This document shows, piece after piece, positions 6,139 to 15,079 of a DNA stretch of 17,693 bases (position 1 is its first letter; the number at the start of each line of letters is the position of its first letter). The stretch is from JBHHYS01 sp046757645 (GTDB taxonomy: Bacteria; Acidobacteriota; Terriglobia; Acidiferrales; 2-02-FULL-67-57): assembly GCA_046757645.1 (NCBI GenBank), contig JBHHYS010000050.1, positions 1 to 17,693 on the forward strand, in the 5' to 3' direction. The notes beneath the pieces were generated by a model. The model did no database searches. It saw only the letters and a program-made list of their open reading frames with translations, and had not been told where the DNA came from. The translations under genes were made by a program, and so were the position numbers.

Positions 6139-8328
6139 ATGGAAGAACGGCTCGAAAAGAACCGCCGCAGCGGTGGTGGGGTGGCTGAGTCCACCGGCGA
6201 CACCGACATTGACCAACTCCTTCGGGCGCGCAGTGAAATAGACTCCGCCCTGCGGCGCCACAAGACGCAGTTCACCGTATTCTTCACCGACATCGTCGGC
6301 TCCACCTCCTTCTTTGAGCGGTATGGGGACACCGCCGGTCTGATGATGTTGCAGCGGCACAGCGAGTTGGTGTTGCCCGCCATCGAAGAGGCCGGGGGGA
6401 CGTTGGTGAAGACAATCGGGGACGCGGTCCTGGCGGTCTTCTCTTCGCCCACCACCGCCGTGCGCACCGCCATCACGATTCACCAGCGCCTCGACGCCTA
6501 CGACGAGGACCGGCCGCCGGATGACCAGATCTTTACGCGGACCGGAATCAATTTCGGCCACGGCTTCGTAAAAGAAAAGGATATCTTTGGCGACGTGGTG
6601 AACGTCGCTGCCCGGCTGGTCAAAGCCTGCGCCCCGGCGCAGATCTTGATCAGCCGCTCGGTGCACGAGGGGGTGGAGAAACAGCCGGGAATCCGCTGTC
6701 GCAAGCTGGGCACCGCCGCGTTTCATGGCAAGGTGGCCCCGCAAGAAATCTACGAGGTGGTCTGGACTTCCACCCAGCGATACCAGCGCTTGCGCCACCA
6801 ACTGGACGGAGAAGCCGGCTCCACCTCGCGCAATCTTTTAGGGCGGTACGAGCTGCTGGACGAGCTGGGACGGGGGGCGATGGGAGTGGTCTACAAGGCC
6901 TACGACCCCACGGTGGGACGGATTGTGGGGTTGAAAACCGTGCGGCTTACCGCCACCGGGGACGAGCGCGAGGAATTGGTGCGGCGCTTGCGCCAGGAAG
7001 CCCAAGCCGCCGGGCGGCTGGAACACCCCAACATCGTTACCATCTACGACGCAGGTGAAGCCGGAGGGTTGTTCTACCTGACGATGCAATTCGTCAAAGG
7101 GCGCACCCTGGCTGAGTTGATCGCCGAGCGGAACCTCCTGCCCGTCCAACAAATCCTACTGTTGTTCGACCAGGTGTGCGAAGGGCTCCACTACGCCCAT
7201 GAACGCGGCATCATCCACCGTGACCTGAAACCGAGCAACTTCATTGTTACCCGCGAGGGCATGGTGAAGATTGTGGACTTCGGCATCGCCAAGCTCACCG
7301 AAGCCGGGACCACGGTGGCCGGCATGGTGCTGGGTACACCCAGCTACATGTCGCCCGAGCAGGCGCAAGGGGGGCGGGTCGATCGCCGCTCAGACATTTT
7401 TTCTCTGGGGAGCATCCTCTACGAGTTGCTGGTGGGGGAGAGAGCCTTTCCGGGCAACACCCCCACGGCGATCATCTATAAGATTCTACACGAAGATCCC
7501 ATCCCCCTCCGCGTGATTGAGCCCGGAATTGATCCCGCCCTGGAAAAGATTGTCCGCAAGGCCCTGGCGAAACAGCCCCAGGGGCGCTACCAAAGCTGCC
7601 GTGAGCTGCAGGCAGACTTGAAAGCAGCCGCCAAAGCTTCCGTGAAGGCTTCCGTGGAGGTCAAGGCTCCGCCCGCTCCCCCCCGCCGAGTTCGCCGTGC
7701 TCTCACTGCGGTGTTGGCGCTTTTCCTGTGGACGGGACTGGGCTTTTACGTCTGGCGCCAGGGATGGTTTTCCACCTGGGGTCTGCTCCCCGCTCGCGGA
7801 AGCCAACCCGCCGCCGCCGAGTCGGCTCCCGCCCTGACCTCCGTGGACGCCCAACCCCCTTCAGAAGCTTCACTGACCGACGAGCAGGGGCCCGGCGGCG
7901 AATCTGACGCCGCGGCAGCCCAGACCGAAGCGGGTGCGCCGGGCGCGGAGAAAACCAGCCCGGAGAAAGAAGGCATCGCTGGAGTAGCCGCGCCCCCGTC
8001 GGAGCCTTTCGGGGGAACGGAGCAGAAGCCCGGGCGCGAATCGAGTCCTCCGATCTCCCCGGCCGCGCGAAGTGCGCCGCGAAAGGCGCCCCGGCGGCCC
8101 GCCATTGCGCCCGCGCACCCCGCATTGTCGCCCGAGAAACAGCGGGAGGTGCGGCAGTGGTTTACCCTGGCCGCGCGGTACAACGCCCGGGGTCGCTACC
8201 GAGAAGCCATCTTCGCCCTGAAGCAGGTTTTGCGGATTGATCCGAACAACCAACAGGCCGAGCAGAAGCTGGAGCGGGTGCGTCAGAGGCTGGCGCTGCA
8301 GCGCCGCAACCGCTCGAGCGATCAGTAG
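6139..8328 (+). CDS. Adenylate cyclase / Ser-Thr protein kinase fusion with TM and TPR-like tail
   Basis: This is a 729-residue multidomain signalling protein. Residues about 43-208 form a class III nucleotide cyclase: metal Asp51 (FFTDIVGS) and Asp95 (TIGDAVLAVF), Lys91 and Asp148 at the adenine-selecting sites, and Asn155 and Arg159 (NVAAR) for catalysis, so it looks like an active adenylate cyclase. Residues about 237-500 form a Hanks-type kinase: glycine loop GRGAMGVV (244-251), Lys266, Glu287, HRDLKPSN (360-367), DFG (380-382) and SPE (405-407) are all present. One transmembrane helix follows at about 521-538. The remainder is a Pro/Ala/Glu-rich linker (about 545-660) ending in a TPR-like helix pair (671-705) that should lie outside the cytoplasm. 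The ATG has no clear Shine-Dalgarno. The 3' end overlaps the convergent gene by seven bases. Targets are unknown. Confidence 0.93.
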   Translation: MEERLEKNRRSGGGVAESTGDTDIDQLLRARSEIDSALRRHKTQFTVFFTDIVGSTSFFERYGDTAGLMMLQRHSELVLPAIEEAGGTLVKTIGDAVLAVFSSPTTAVRTAITIHQRLDAYDEDRPPDDQIFTRTGINFGHGFVKEKDIFGDVVNVAARLVKACAPAQILISRSVHEGVEKQPGIRCRKLGTAAFHGKVAPQEIYEVVWTSTQRYQRLRHQLDGEAGSTSRNLLGRYELLDELGRGAMGVVYKAYDPTVGRIVGLKTVRLTATGDEREELVRRLRQEAQAAGRLEHPNIVTIYDAGEAGGLFYLTMQFVKGRTLAELIAERNLLPVQQILLLFDQVCEGLHYAHERGIIHRDLKPSNFIVTREGMVKIVDFGIAKLTEAGTTVAGMVLGTPSYMSPEQAQGGRVDRRSDIFSLGSILYELLVGERAFPGNTPTAIIYKILHEDPIPLRVIEPGIDPALEKIVRKALAKQPQGRYQSCRELQADLKAAAKASVKASVEVKAPPAPPRRVRRALTAVLALFLWTGLGFYVWRQGWFSTWGLLPARGSQPAAAESAPALTSVDAQPPSEASLTDEQGPGGESDAAAAQTEAGAPGAEKTSPEKEGIAGVAAPPSEPFGGTEQKPGRESSPPISPAARSAPRKAPRRPAIAPAHPALSPEKQREVRQWFTLAARYNARGRYREAIFALKQVLRIDPNNQQAEQKLERVRQRLALQRRNRSSDQ

Positions 8329-10835
8329 CCCCCACCGGACACGGTCAGCCAATCTCCCAGGGCCGAAAGGCGAAACTCGCGTTGCAGGTATTCGATGGCC
8401 TGCAGGCGTCGGGGGTCGTCGGGAGCACTGTTGAACAGGAAGCGCAGGTAGTACTCCGCGGCGCTTTCGTTGTTTCCCCGCTGCGCTTGCAGTTGGGCCT
8501 GCGCGAAATCGCGTCGGATGAAAGATTCCAGATAGTTGAGCGCGCGCTCCGCCAGTCGCTGCTGAATCTTCCTCAAGACGCGGGCGCGCAGGGTGGCGGC
8601 GTCTGGCAAGTTGGCCGGCTGGTTGCGGTAGCCCTGCTTGTCCGCGGGGTGCACACCCGTCACTTCCACCCCGCGGGCCGGTACCTTCTCCTCCAGGATT
8701 TCCTGAACCTCACGAACCCCCTTCAGGGCGTTCACCCAGCGATAGCTGAGGTGGGTCTCGGCGGTGCGCACCCGGGTGCGGCGGGTAAACTCATAGGGAC
8801 GCACATCCTCTTGCTCGACGAAAGCCGGGACGGCATCCAGCGCCTCCCCGGCCTCTTTCACAGCGGCCTCGGCGCGGGCCAGCGCCGCCTCGTCCGCCCG
8901 GCGTTGCTTCTTGCCATAGTTTTTCCGGCGACGGTTCTGCTGCACGCGGGTGCGGACCTGCTCGTAGTTCTCCCGGGCCCGATCGTGGGCGGCCTTGGCC
9001 TCCCGCCAGGCGGGGTTGGGCACCTGGCGAAAGCCGGCCGAATATTCCGACGCGACGGGTTGAGTTTGCCCATCGTCGTGGACGGTTGCCTGGAGGAGCT
9101 CAACGATGAATTCGAGGGTGAGCCGGGGCCTCTCCCCCCGGCGCACCTCCACGATATCCACGTGAGGGAAGCCGGCGTTTTGGATGGCGGAGGCTATCAG
9201 AGCCGACAGCTCTGCCACCAGGTACTCCCCGCTGCCCGCCGGGGTGAGGTCGCGGAAGTTGAGGGCGACGCGAATCCGCAGCCGGTCCTCCAGGCGCTCG
9301 CGCCAGGTGGGGAGCTCGGTGAGTTTGGTTTTGTCGAGCATGAAATGCTGGGCCTGCTGCAGATAGGCGAGGGCCAGGGCGCGGGGAGCTTCCGCCTTCC
9401 GCTTGGCGATCTCGGTGGCGCGTTGGCGGTAGTAGTCAGCCAAGTAGAGGCTCAGGCGGTCGCGCCAGACCGCCAGCGTGGGGGAAGAGTCGAACTGGGA
9501 GAGCCGGGTCAGCTCCTTGTGCAACTTCAGCAGGCTCTCTTCGTCTGCCGGGCCGCGGATGGGAGCGTGCAAATTTTCGGACTGGGCCACCGCGGCCAGC
9601 AACGCCTGGCGATAGATGCGCTGCAAGGAGGAAAACTCCTGTTGCAGCTTGGCCTCATCGGGGTAGCGCTGGGCCACCGGCAACAGGGAGTCAAAGGCGG
9701 TGGCGTAGTTCTCCTGGGCCATTGCCTCCCGGGCCCGGGCCACGGCCTGTTGAATTTGCTGCTGGCGCTGATAGGCGACCCGCTGTCGTTCAATCTCTTT
9801 GCGGAGAACAGGGATTTCGGGCCGCTGCTGGTAGGTAGCGGCATGGTCGAGTTCGCGGACCGCAGCGTCAAACTCCGCCCGGGCGAGCCGTTGGCGGGCC
9901 TGATCCAGATGGTAGCGGGCGCCGCGTCGCTCGATATCTTCCAGCGTGGTGGCGAGTTCGGGAAACTGATCGCGGAAATGGCGCAGAGGCTCCAGGGTTT
10001 GAAGGGCGGGGCTGAACTCGCCCTTGTCGGCCAACTCCCGGGCGGTGCCAAGCCGCTGAGCGATGTCGGTTTCGAACCGGGTGAGCGCCGTCTCCGCCTC
10101 CGCCACCCCAGGGGTCTCGACGTCCAACGTGCTCAGCCGGTCGAACCACCGCCGGGCCTCGCCCAGGGAGCCATAGCCGGGCTTTCTTTCCTGGAGAGCG
10201 TCTTGAAACCGGTTGAGAGCTTGGTTGACCCGCTCCAGGTAGAGCCCGGCGAGACGCTGGCGCGCACCCCGAGCATGCCGGCTGCGGGGAAAGCGTTGCA
10301 AGAAATTGACCCAGGCGTCTTCGCTTTTCTGCGCTTCCGCCAGGGAGAAGGCAACCGTGTCTTCCCCCGGACGCCGAGGAAAGAGATAGACGATCCAGCC
10401 CTCCGCCAGAGCCGCTTGAAAAAACCGCTTCGGGTGGAGCAACCGCCCCCGCAGACGTGAACCCCGGATGATGGCGGCGGGCTCCAGCCTGCCCGCGGGC
10501 CAGTTCTTGAAGTTCTCTGGCAGGGCCAGAAATTCTTCCCGGCGGGCGGTGTACACCTGCAGCCGACCCGTGGCCACCCGGAAGAAATCCACTTCAGCGA
10601 AGGAAAGCTTGGGTAAGCGCTTGTACTGATACTTGGTCAGGGGGGCGTCGCGGATGAGCCGGTAGAACCGCTGTTTGTTGTTGACCTTGAACTTTTCCAC
10701 CAGCACGGAGTCGAGCGGGTGCAGAGAGCGGATGATCAGAGCATGGTAGTTGGTGGCGGCGGACGCTCGCAAAGCGCCGACGAGGAGAAAGAGGAAGAGG
10801 ATACAGGCTTGAATGCGACCCCGGGTGGACACCAT
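8322..10835 (-). CDS. Exported helical-repeat (TPR-like) protein of unknown function
   Basis: The protein has 837 residues with an N-terminal signal peptide (positive MVSTRGR, hydrophobic CILFLFLLVGAL, AxA-type site near ASA at about 25). I do not recognise the family. The mature part is largely helical. Residues about 155-510 contain repeated short helix pairs resembling degenerate TPR units (for example AREAMAQENYATAFDSLLPVAQRYP). A highly charged Arg/Lys/Ala-rich coiled coil lies around 600-665. A last TPR-like unit (NNESAAEYYLRFLFNSAPDD) precedes the C-terminus. The start is the ATG at 10835 with a weak purine stretch (TAGGGG) upstream and an extended -10 box further up. It converges on the cyclase-kinase gene with a seven-base overlap. 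Both have predicted extracytoplasmic TPR-like regions, so a physical or functional link is possible but only inferred. Lack of a lipobox suggests a soluble periplasmic or envelope-associated protein. Confidence 0.85.
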   Translation of the reverse strand: MVSTRGRIQACILFLFLLVGALRASAATNYHALIIRSLHPLDSVLVEKFKVNNKQRFYRLIRDAPLTKYQYKRLPKLSFAEVDFFRVATGRLQVYTARREEFLALPENFKNWPAGRLEPAAIIRGSRLRGRLLHPKRFFQAALAEGWIVYLFPRRPGEDTVAFSLAEAQKSEDAWVNFLQRFPRSRHARGARQRLAGLYLERVNQALNRFQDALQERKPGYGSLGEARRWFDRLSTLDVETPGVAEAETALTRFETDIAQRLGTARELADKGEFSPALQTLEPLRHFRDQFPELATTLEDIERRGARYHLDQARQRLARAEFDAAVRELDHAATYQQRPEIPVLRKEIERQRVAYQRQQQIQQAVARAREAMAQENYATAFDSLLPVAQRYPDEAKLQQEFSSLQRIYRQALLAAVAQSENLHAPIRGPADEESLLKLHKELTRLSQFDSSPTLAVWRDRLSLYLADYYRQRATEIAKRKAEAPRALALAYLQQAQHFMLDKTKLTELPTWRERLEDRLRIRVALNFRDLTPAGSGEYLVAELSALIASAIQNAGFPHVDIVEVRRGERPRLTLEFIVELLQATVHDDGQTQPVASEYSAGFRQVPNPAWREAKAAHDRARENYEQVRTRVQQNRRRKNYGKKQRRADEAALARAEAAVKEAGEALDAVPAFVEQEDVRPYEFTRRTRVRTAETHLSYRWVNALKGVREVQEILEEKVPARGVEVTGVHPADKQGYRNQPANLPDAATLRARVLRKIQQRLAERALNYLESFIRRDFAQAQLQAQRGNNESAAEYYLRFLFNSAPDDPRRLQAIEYLQREFRLSALGDWLTVSGGGY

Positions 10836-10870
10836 ATGGACTGCCCCTACCAGCGGCAGAAGGCAAGCCT

Positions 10871-10879
10871 TTTATACCA
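10871..10879 (-). promoter_or_regulatory. Extended -10 promoter for the helical-repeat gene
   Basis: On the - strand the sequence reads TGGTATAAA, a TGn extended -10 element with a 5/6 match to TATAAT, about 36 bases before the ATG at 10835. No good -35 is visible, as is common with extended -10 promoters. Confidence 0.45.
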
Positions 10880-11041
10880 CACAACCGAAGCCGCCATCCG
10901 AGCGTAGCCTAATCGGTATCTATCCATTGTTCACTACCGTGAAGCCAGCGATGGGCGGCTGCTTGTTCTTCCGGGGGCGCGATTCGCCTCCGCCCGCTCG
11001 CCGAGCCGCTCTGCTTTCCCTTTTTCTTCACCCGAGCGTGC

Positions 11042-11071
11042 TTGACACCTGCCCGCACGCGAACATAGGAT
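11042..11071 (+). promoter_or_regulatory. Promoter of the penicillin acylase-like gene
   Basis: A perfect -35 TTGACA (11042-11047) is followed after 18 bases by TAGGAT (11066-11071, 4/6). Transcription would begin near 11078, giving a leader of about 45 bases that includes the strong ribosome site GGGGGGAGG before the ATG at 11123. Confidence 0.6.
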
Positions 11072-11122
11072 GCGCCCGCCGCACGGAAGTTTGTCCCACG
11101 GCGGAGCTGGGGGGAGGTAGCA

Positions 11123-14026
11123 ATGAGAAAAGTTTCCGGGCTTGTTTGTCCCGTCTTCCTTTTGCTTCTATTCAGCGCGCCGGTGGCCGCGGACCCCAAG
11201 GTGGCAATTCCGGGTTTGCAGGCGGCGGCGCGCATCGTGCGCGACTCCAACGGCCTCCCGCACATTTTCGCCGCAAACGACCACGACCTTTTCTTCTTGC
11301 AGGGTTGGGTGCATGCCCAGGATCGGTTGTTCCAGATGGACGTAACCCGGCGGCTGGCCAGCGGCACCCTGGCAGAGCTGCTCGGGCCCGCAGCCCTGGG
11401 GAGCGACGTGGAACTGCGGACCATCGGCTTGCGGCGGGCAGCGGAGCGCTCCCTGTTGGTGCTCTCCCCGGCCGCCCGGGCGGTGCTCGAGGCTTACAGT
11501 GCGGGGGTGAACGCCTTTATTGCCTCGCATCCCTTACCGGCGGAGTACTCTTTGCTGGAGTTGTCCCAGGTGGAGCCCTGGTCACCGGTGGACAGCCTGG
11601 TGATTGCCAAGGCCATCGCTTTCAGCCTCTCCTTTGATTTGGACATCAACCTGACTCTTACCCTGTTGCAGTACCAGGGGGTCGGCGGGGCGGTGGGTTT
11701 CGATGGCACCGCTCTATTTTTTGAAGACTTGTTTCGCAGCGCGCCGTTCGCTACCGCCTCGACCCTGCCGGATGCCAGCCAGTCTGCGCGGGAGGAAAAT
11801 GGTGAGTCGGACATAATGGCCCGCGGGGGCCGGGCCGCGCCGCCGAAGCCGGGTGGGAGTGGCGGCGGGGAACTGATGGCGCGTGTGCGCAACGCCACGC
11901 AGCAGATTCGCCCGGAGACCCTCGCCCTGGGGCGCGCCTATCTGAAGCGGGTGCGCGACATCCCTCTTTTCCGCGGCGCCTTGCCGCCCCGCACGCGCCC
12001 CAACGGCAGCAACGAGTGGGCCGTCAGCCGCCGCAACAGCGAGAACCATCGCCCGTTGCTGGCCAACGATCCCCACCTGGCCCTCGATATGCCGGCCACC
12101 TTCTATCAGGTTCATTTGCGCTCTCGCCGCCACTTCAATGTCATCGGCAGCGGCTTCCCGGGCACGCCCTTCGTCATTTTGGGGCACAACCGCTACATCG
12201 CCTGGGGGGCGACCACCAACCCCATGGACGTGACCGACACCTTCCAGGAACAGGTGGTGCCGGATCCGGCTTCCCCCAGCGGCCTGAGCATTGTTGTCCT
12301 GGGCGCGCTCGAGCCCATCATTCCCCTCCCGCAAGTGTTCCGCTACAACTCGCTGGGCGACAGCCTGCTCGACAACCTGGCCACCGCTCGCCCCGGCGGC
12401 ACGGTGGGCGGCGCCCTCATTCCCCCCGTGGTGCTGATTGTTCCCCGACGCAACCAAGGCCCCATCCTCGCTCTTGACCCCGCCGCCGGCACCGCCCTGA
12501 GCGTGCAATACACCGGCTTCAGCGGCACGCGCGAGCTGGAAGCCTTTATGGTTTGGAACCGGGCTCGCAATCTGCGGGACTTCGTGCGCGGGTTGCAACT
12601 TTTCGATTTCGGGTCGCAGAACTGGGCCTATGCGGATGTGTGGGGCAATATTGCCTACTTCACCAGCGGCGAGATGCCGCTGCGGGAGGATTTGCAAGCC
12701 GGCACGATCAACGGCCTGCCCCCGTTCTTCATCCGCAACGGCACGGGTGGAAACGAGTGGCTGCCGGTGTCGAGCCCCCAGCCGGGCCAAGCCGTGCCCT
12801 TCGAGATTCTGCCCTTCGGTGAGATGCCCAAGCTCATCAATCCCCCGGCGGGGTTTTTCGTGAACGCCAACAACGATCCGGCGGGCACCACGCTGGACAA
12901 CAACCCCCTGAACCAGCTCCGCCCCGGCGGCGGCATCTTCTACTTGAACCCCGGCTACGCCTCTATCCGCGCCGGCCGCATCACCCAGATGATTCGCGAG
13001 AGGCTTGAGAGCGGCCACGGAGAAATTTCCCCCGAAGATATGAAGAAAATGCAAGCGGACACGGTGCTGCTCGACGCCCAGGTGTTGGTGCCTTTCATCG
13101 TGGAGGCTTTTGAGAATGGAGATGATAGCGACGCCCACCCGGCCCTGCAGGCGTTGGCCGCCGACCCGCGCCTGGAAGAGGCGGTGGAACGCCTGGAAGA
13201 ATGGGACTTTACCACCCCCACCGGCATTCCGGAGGGCTTCGACGCCAGCGACCAGGATGGGCAACGCTTCCCACCCACCGACGATGAAATCGAATCCAGC
13301 GTCGCCGCAACCATCTATTCGGTGTGGCGCAGCCAGATAATTCGTCGCACCATTGACACGGTGGTGGATTCCTTGGGGCTGCCTCGCCCCGGCAGCCGGC
13401 AAGCGATGTCGGCCCTGCGCCACTTGCTCGACACCTTCGGTACGAATCAGGGAGTGGGCGCTTCAGGGTTGAACTTCTTCAACGTTCCCGGCGTGGCGGA
13501 TGCCGCCACCCGGCGCGACATCCTGCTGCTGCAAAGCCTGGCCGACACCCTCAACCTCTTGGCCGGCGATGCCTTCGCCGCCGCCTTCCATCACTCCACC
13601 AACCAGCAAGACTACCGCTGGGGCCGCCTGCATCGCATCGTCTTTGACCATCCTCTGGATGGGCCCTTCAACGCGCCCCCTGCCGGCGGTGCCTTTCCAC
13701 CCCCGCTGCCCGACTTGCCCGGGATTCCCACCGACGGCGGCTTCCAGGTGGTGGATGCTTCGAGTCACAGCGCGCGAGCCGCCAGCACCAACGCCTTTAT
13801 GTTCGGCGGCGGGCCGGTGCGCCGGTTTGTGAGTGAGATGGGCTTGGGGCGAGTCCGGGCGGTGAGCAGCTTGCCCGGCGGCGCCAGCGGGGTCTTGGGC
13901 AATCCCTTCTATGTGAATTTGCTGGGCGCTTGGCTGACCAACGACACCTTCCGCCTGCTGACGCGTGGCGGGCAAATCCGGCGACACGCCATCTCGGTGG
14001 AGCGGTTCGTTCCCGCCTCCCCCTAG
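11123..14026 (+). CDS. Secreted penicillin acylase family Ntn-hydrolase
   Basis: The 967-residue precursor belongs to the penicillin amidase/acylase family. A signal peptide (MRKVSGLVCPVFLLLLFSAPVAA, cleavage near 23) directs export. The alpha part (about 24-250) includes HIFAANDHDLFFLQGWVHAQDRLFQMD, in pieces typical of the family. A Gly/Pro-rich spacer at about 235-252 precedes the beta chain. The beta chain would begin at the autocatalytic nucleophile Ser296 in NGSNEW, followed by LLANDPHL (312-319). The oxyanion asparagine is probably within VNANND (580-585). Precursors of this family mature by self-cleavage to an alpha-beta heterodimer and hydrolyse amides such as beta-lactams, aculeacins or N-acyl homoserine lactones; the substrate here cannot be told. 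Start is supported by GGGGGGAGG six bases upstream. It is a single-gene unit with its own promoter. Confidence 0.93.
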   Translation: MRKVSGLVCPVFLLLLFSAPVAADPKVAIPGLQAAARIVRDSNGLPHIFAANDHDLFFLQGWVHAQDRLFQMDVTRRLASGTLAELLGPAALGSDVELRTIGLRRAAERSLLVLSPAARAVLEAYSAGVNAFIASHPLPAEYSLLELSQVEPWSPVDSLVIAKAIAFSLSFDLDINLTLTLLQYQGVGGAVGFDGTALFFEDLFRSAPFATASTLPDASQSAREENGESDIMARGGRAAPPKPGGSGGGELMARVRNATQQIRPETLALGRAYLKRVRDIPLFRGALPPRTRPNGSNEWAVSRRNSENHRPLLANDPHLALDMPATFYQVHLRSRRHFNVIGSGFPGTPFVILGHNRYIAWGATTNPMDVTDTFQEQVVPDPASPSGLSIVVLGALEPIIPLPQVFRYNSLGDSLLDNLATARPGGTVGGALIPPVVLIVPRRNQGPILALDPAAGTALSVQYTGFSGTRELEAFMVWNRARNLRDFVRGLQLFDFGSQNWAYADVWGNIAYFTSGEMPLREDLQAGTINGLPPFFIRNGTGGNEWLPVSSPQPGQAVPFEILPFGEMPKLINPPAGFFVNANNDPAGTTLDNNPLNQLRPGGGIFYLNPGYASIRAGRITQMIRERLESGHGEISPEDMKKMQADTVLLDAQVLVPFIVEAFENGDDSDAHPALQALAADPRLEEAVERLEEWDFTTPTGIPEGFDASDQDGQRFPPTDDEIESSVAATIYSVWRSQIIRRTIDTVVDSLGLPRPGSRQAMSALRHLLDTFGTNQGVGASGLNFFNVPGVADAATRRDILLLQSLADTLNLLAGDAFAAAFHHSTNQQDYRWGRLHRIVFDHPLDGPFNAPPAGGAFPPPLPDLPGIPTDGGFQVVDASSHSARAASTNAFMFGGGPVRRFVSEMGLGRVRAVSSLPGGASGVLGNPFYVNLLGAWLTNDTFRLLTRGGQIRRHAISVERFVPASP

Positions 14027-14028
14027 CC

Positions 14029-14048
14029 CTCCTCGCCAACCAGAGGAG
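14029..14048. terminator. Possible bidirectional hairpin between convergent genes
   Basis: CTCCTC (14029-14034) pairs with GAGGAG (14043-14048) across eight bases, right after the acylase stop and before the GTPase stop on the other strand. The T-run is missing on both sides, so it is a weak terminator candidate only. Confidence 0.3.
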
Positions 14049-14060
14049 ATCGCGGCACGC

Positions 14061-15044
14061 TCAGCCGTGCAACTCGATGACGTCGTTGTCTTCCAGGATG
14101 TAGTCGCGCTGCACCATCTGGCCGTCGAATTTGCCCGCGCCCCAGAGGCGGGCAAACTTGAGCCGGGCGAGAAAGTCTTTGTGGACGCGCTCGGCGACGT
14201 CGCGCACCGTCGCCCCCCGGGGCAGCACGAAGGGGGCATCCAAGGTGGCCTTCTTGCCGGGGATTTTGGTGTAGACGCGCACGATCCCCAGCAGGTCGAA
14301 GAGGGCGCGGCGAAAGTTCTCCAAGTTTTCTCCGGTCGCTGCTGAGACCGCCAGCAGCCGAAAGCGGTCCTTCCAGAGTTCCGCGAGTATCTCGAAGTTT
14401 TCCCCGGCGCGGGGCTGATCCGACTTGTTGCCCACCAGCAGGGCAGGCTTGTGCGCGCAGCCGCGCGGCAGCGGGTCGGCTTTCGGCCCCACGCTGATCT
14501 TGCCCTGCTCGAGCTGCGCCAGGGTGTCGGTGAGCTGTTCGAGCACGGCGGCGTCGCCCAGGTCCACCACCAGAGCCACCGCATCGGCGTTGCGGATGGC
14601 CTGGGGCAGCCAGGGCTCGGGAAAATCCGGGTGGAGGGGCGGGAGGTCCACCAGTTGGATTTGAATGTTCTCGAAGGGCATCATCCCCGGCAGAGGCAAG
14701 CGGGTGGTGAAGGGATAGTCGGCCACCGGTGGGGTGGCTCGGGTCAGCCGCGCCACCAGGGATGATTTCCCGCTGTTCGGTGGACCCACCAGCGCCACCT
14801 GCCCGGCCCCCTCGGGCTCCACGTAATGCACCGGCGGGGCCTGCTTGGGCCCGCCCTTCTTTTGCTTTTCTCCCCGGAGCCTGGACAGCTTGCGCTTGAG
14901 CTCCGCCTGCATCTTTTCCGTGCCCTTGTGCTTGGGGATGGTGGCCAGCATCTCTTCCAGGGCGGTGATCTTCTCCGGCGTGGTTTTCGCTTGCTTGAAG
15001 CGCTGCTCGGCTTCCAGGTATTCGGGGGTGAGATTCGCCGGCAT
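14061..15044 (-). CDS. DRG/Obg-like GTPase with TGS domain
   Basis: The 327-residue protein has the DRG-type helical N-terminus (about 5-60, including IPKHKGTEKMQAELKRKL), a GTPase domain and a C-terminal TGS domain. Visible GTP motifs are G1 GPPNSGKSS (87-95), the Obg-like YPFTT (110-114), G3 DLPP (133-136), G4 NKSD (206-209) and a G5-like SAAT (234-237). The TGS domain (about 263-326) contains FVLPRGATVRDVAERVHKDF and ends EDNDVIELHG, its usual finish. DRG/Obg-type GTPases bind ribosomes or translation factors; a bacterial protein with archaeal/eukaryotic DRG layout is less common than ObgE or YchF. The ATG at 15044 follows a GGAG 12 bases upstream. It lies 35 bases after psuG on the same strand and is probably co-transcribed. 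Confidence 0.9.
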   Translation of the reverse strand: MPANLTPEYLEAEQRFKQAKTTPEKITALEEMLATIPKHKGTEKMQAELKRKLSRLRGEKQKKGGPKQAPPVHYVEPEGAGQVALVGPPNSGKSSLVARLTRATPPVADYPFTTRLPLPGMMPFENIQIQLVDLPPLHPDFPEPWLPQAIRNADAVALVVDLGDAAVLEQLTDTLAQLEQGKISVGPKADPLPRGCAHKPALLVGNKSDQPRAGENFEILAELWKDRFRLLAVSAATGENLENFRRALFDLLGIVRVYTKIPGKKATLDAPFVLPRGATVRDVAERVHKDFLARLKFARLWGAGKFDGQMVQRDYILEDNDVIELHG

Positions 15045-15079
15045 GGGGAATCCAGACTCCGCTGGTTATTATGCCGAAT

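Noticed and set aside
8382..10460. 692-codon open frame on the + strand
   Set aside because: Antisense to the exported helical-repeat protein, which has a signal peptide and promoter; the translated product is low-complexity Gly/Leu/Val-rich without family features.
11714..13423. 569-codon open frame on the - strand
   Set aside because: Antisense to the penicillin acylase gene, whose catalytic motifs are intact; composition is typical of a shadow frame.
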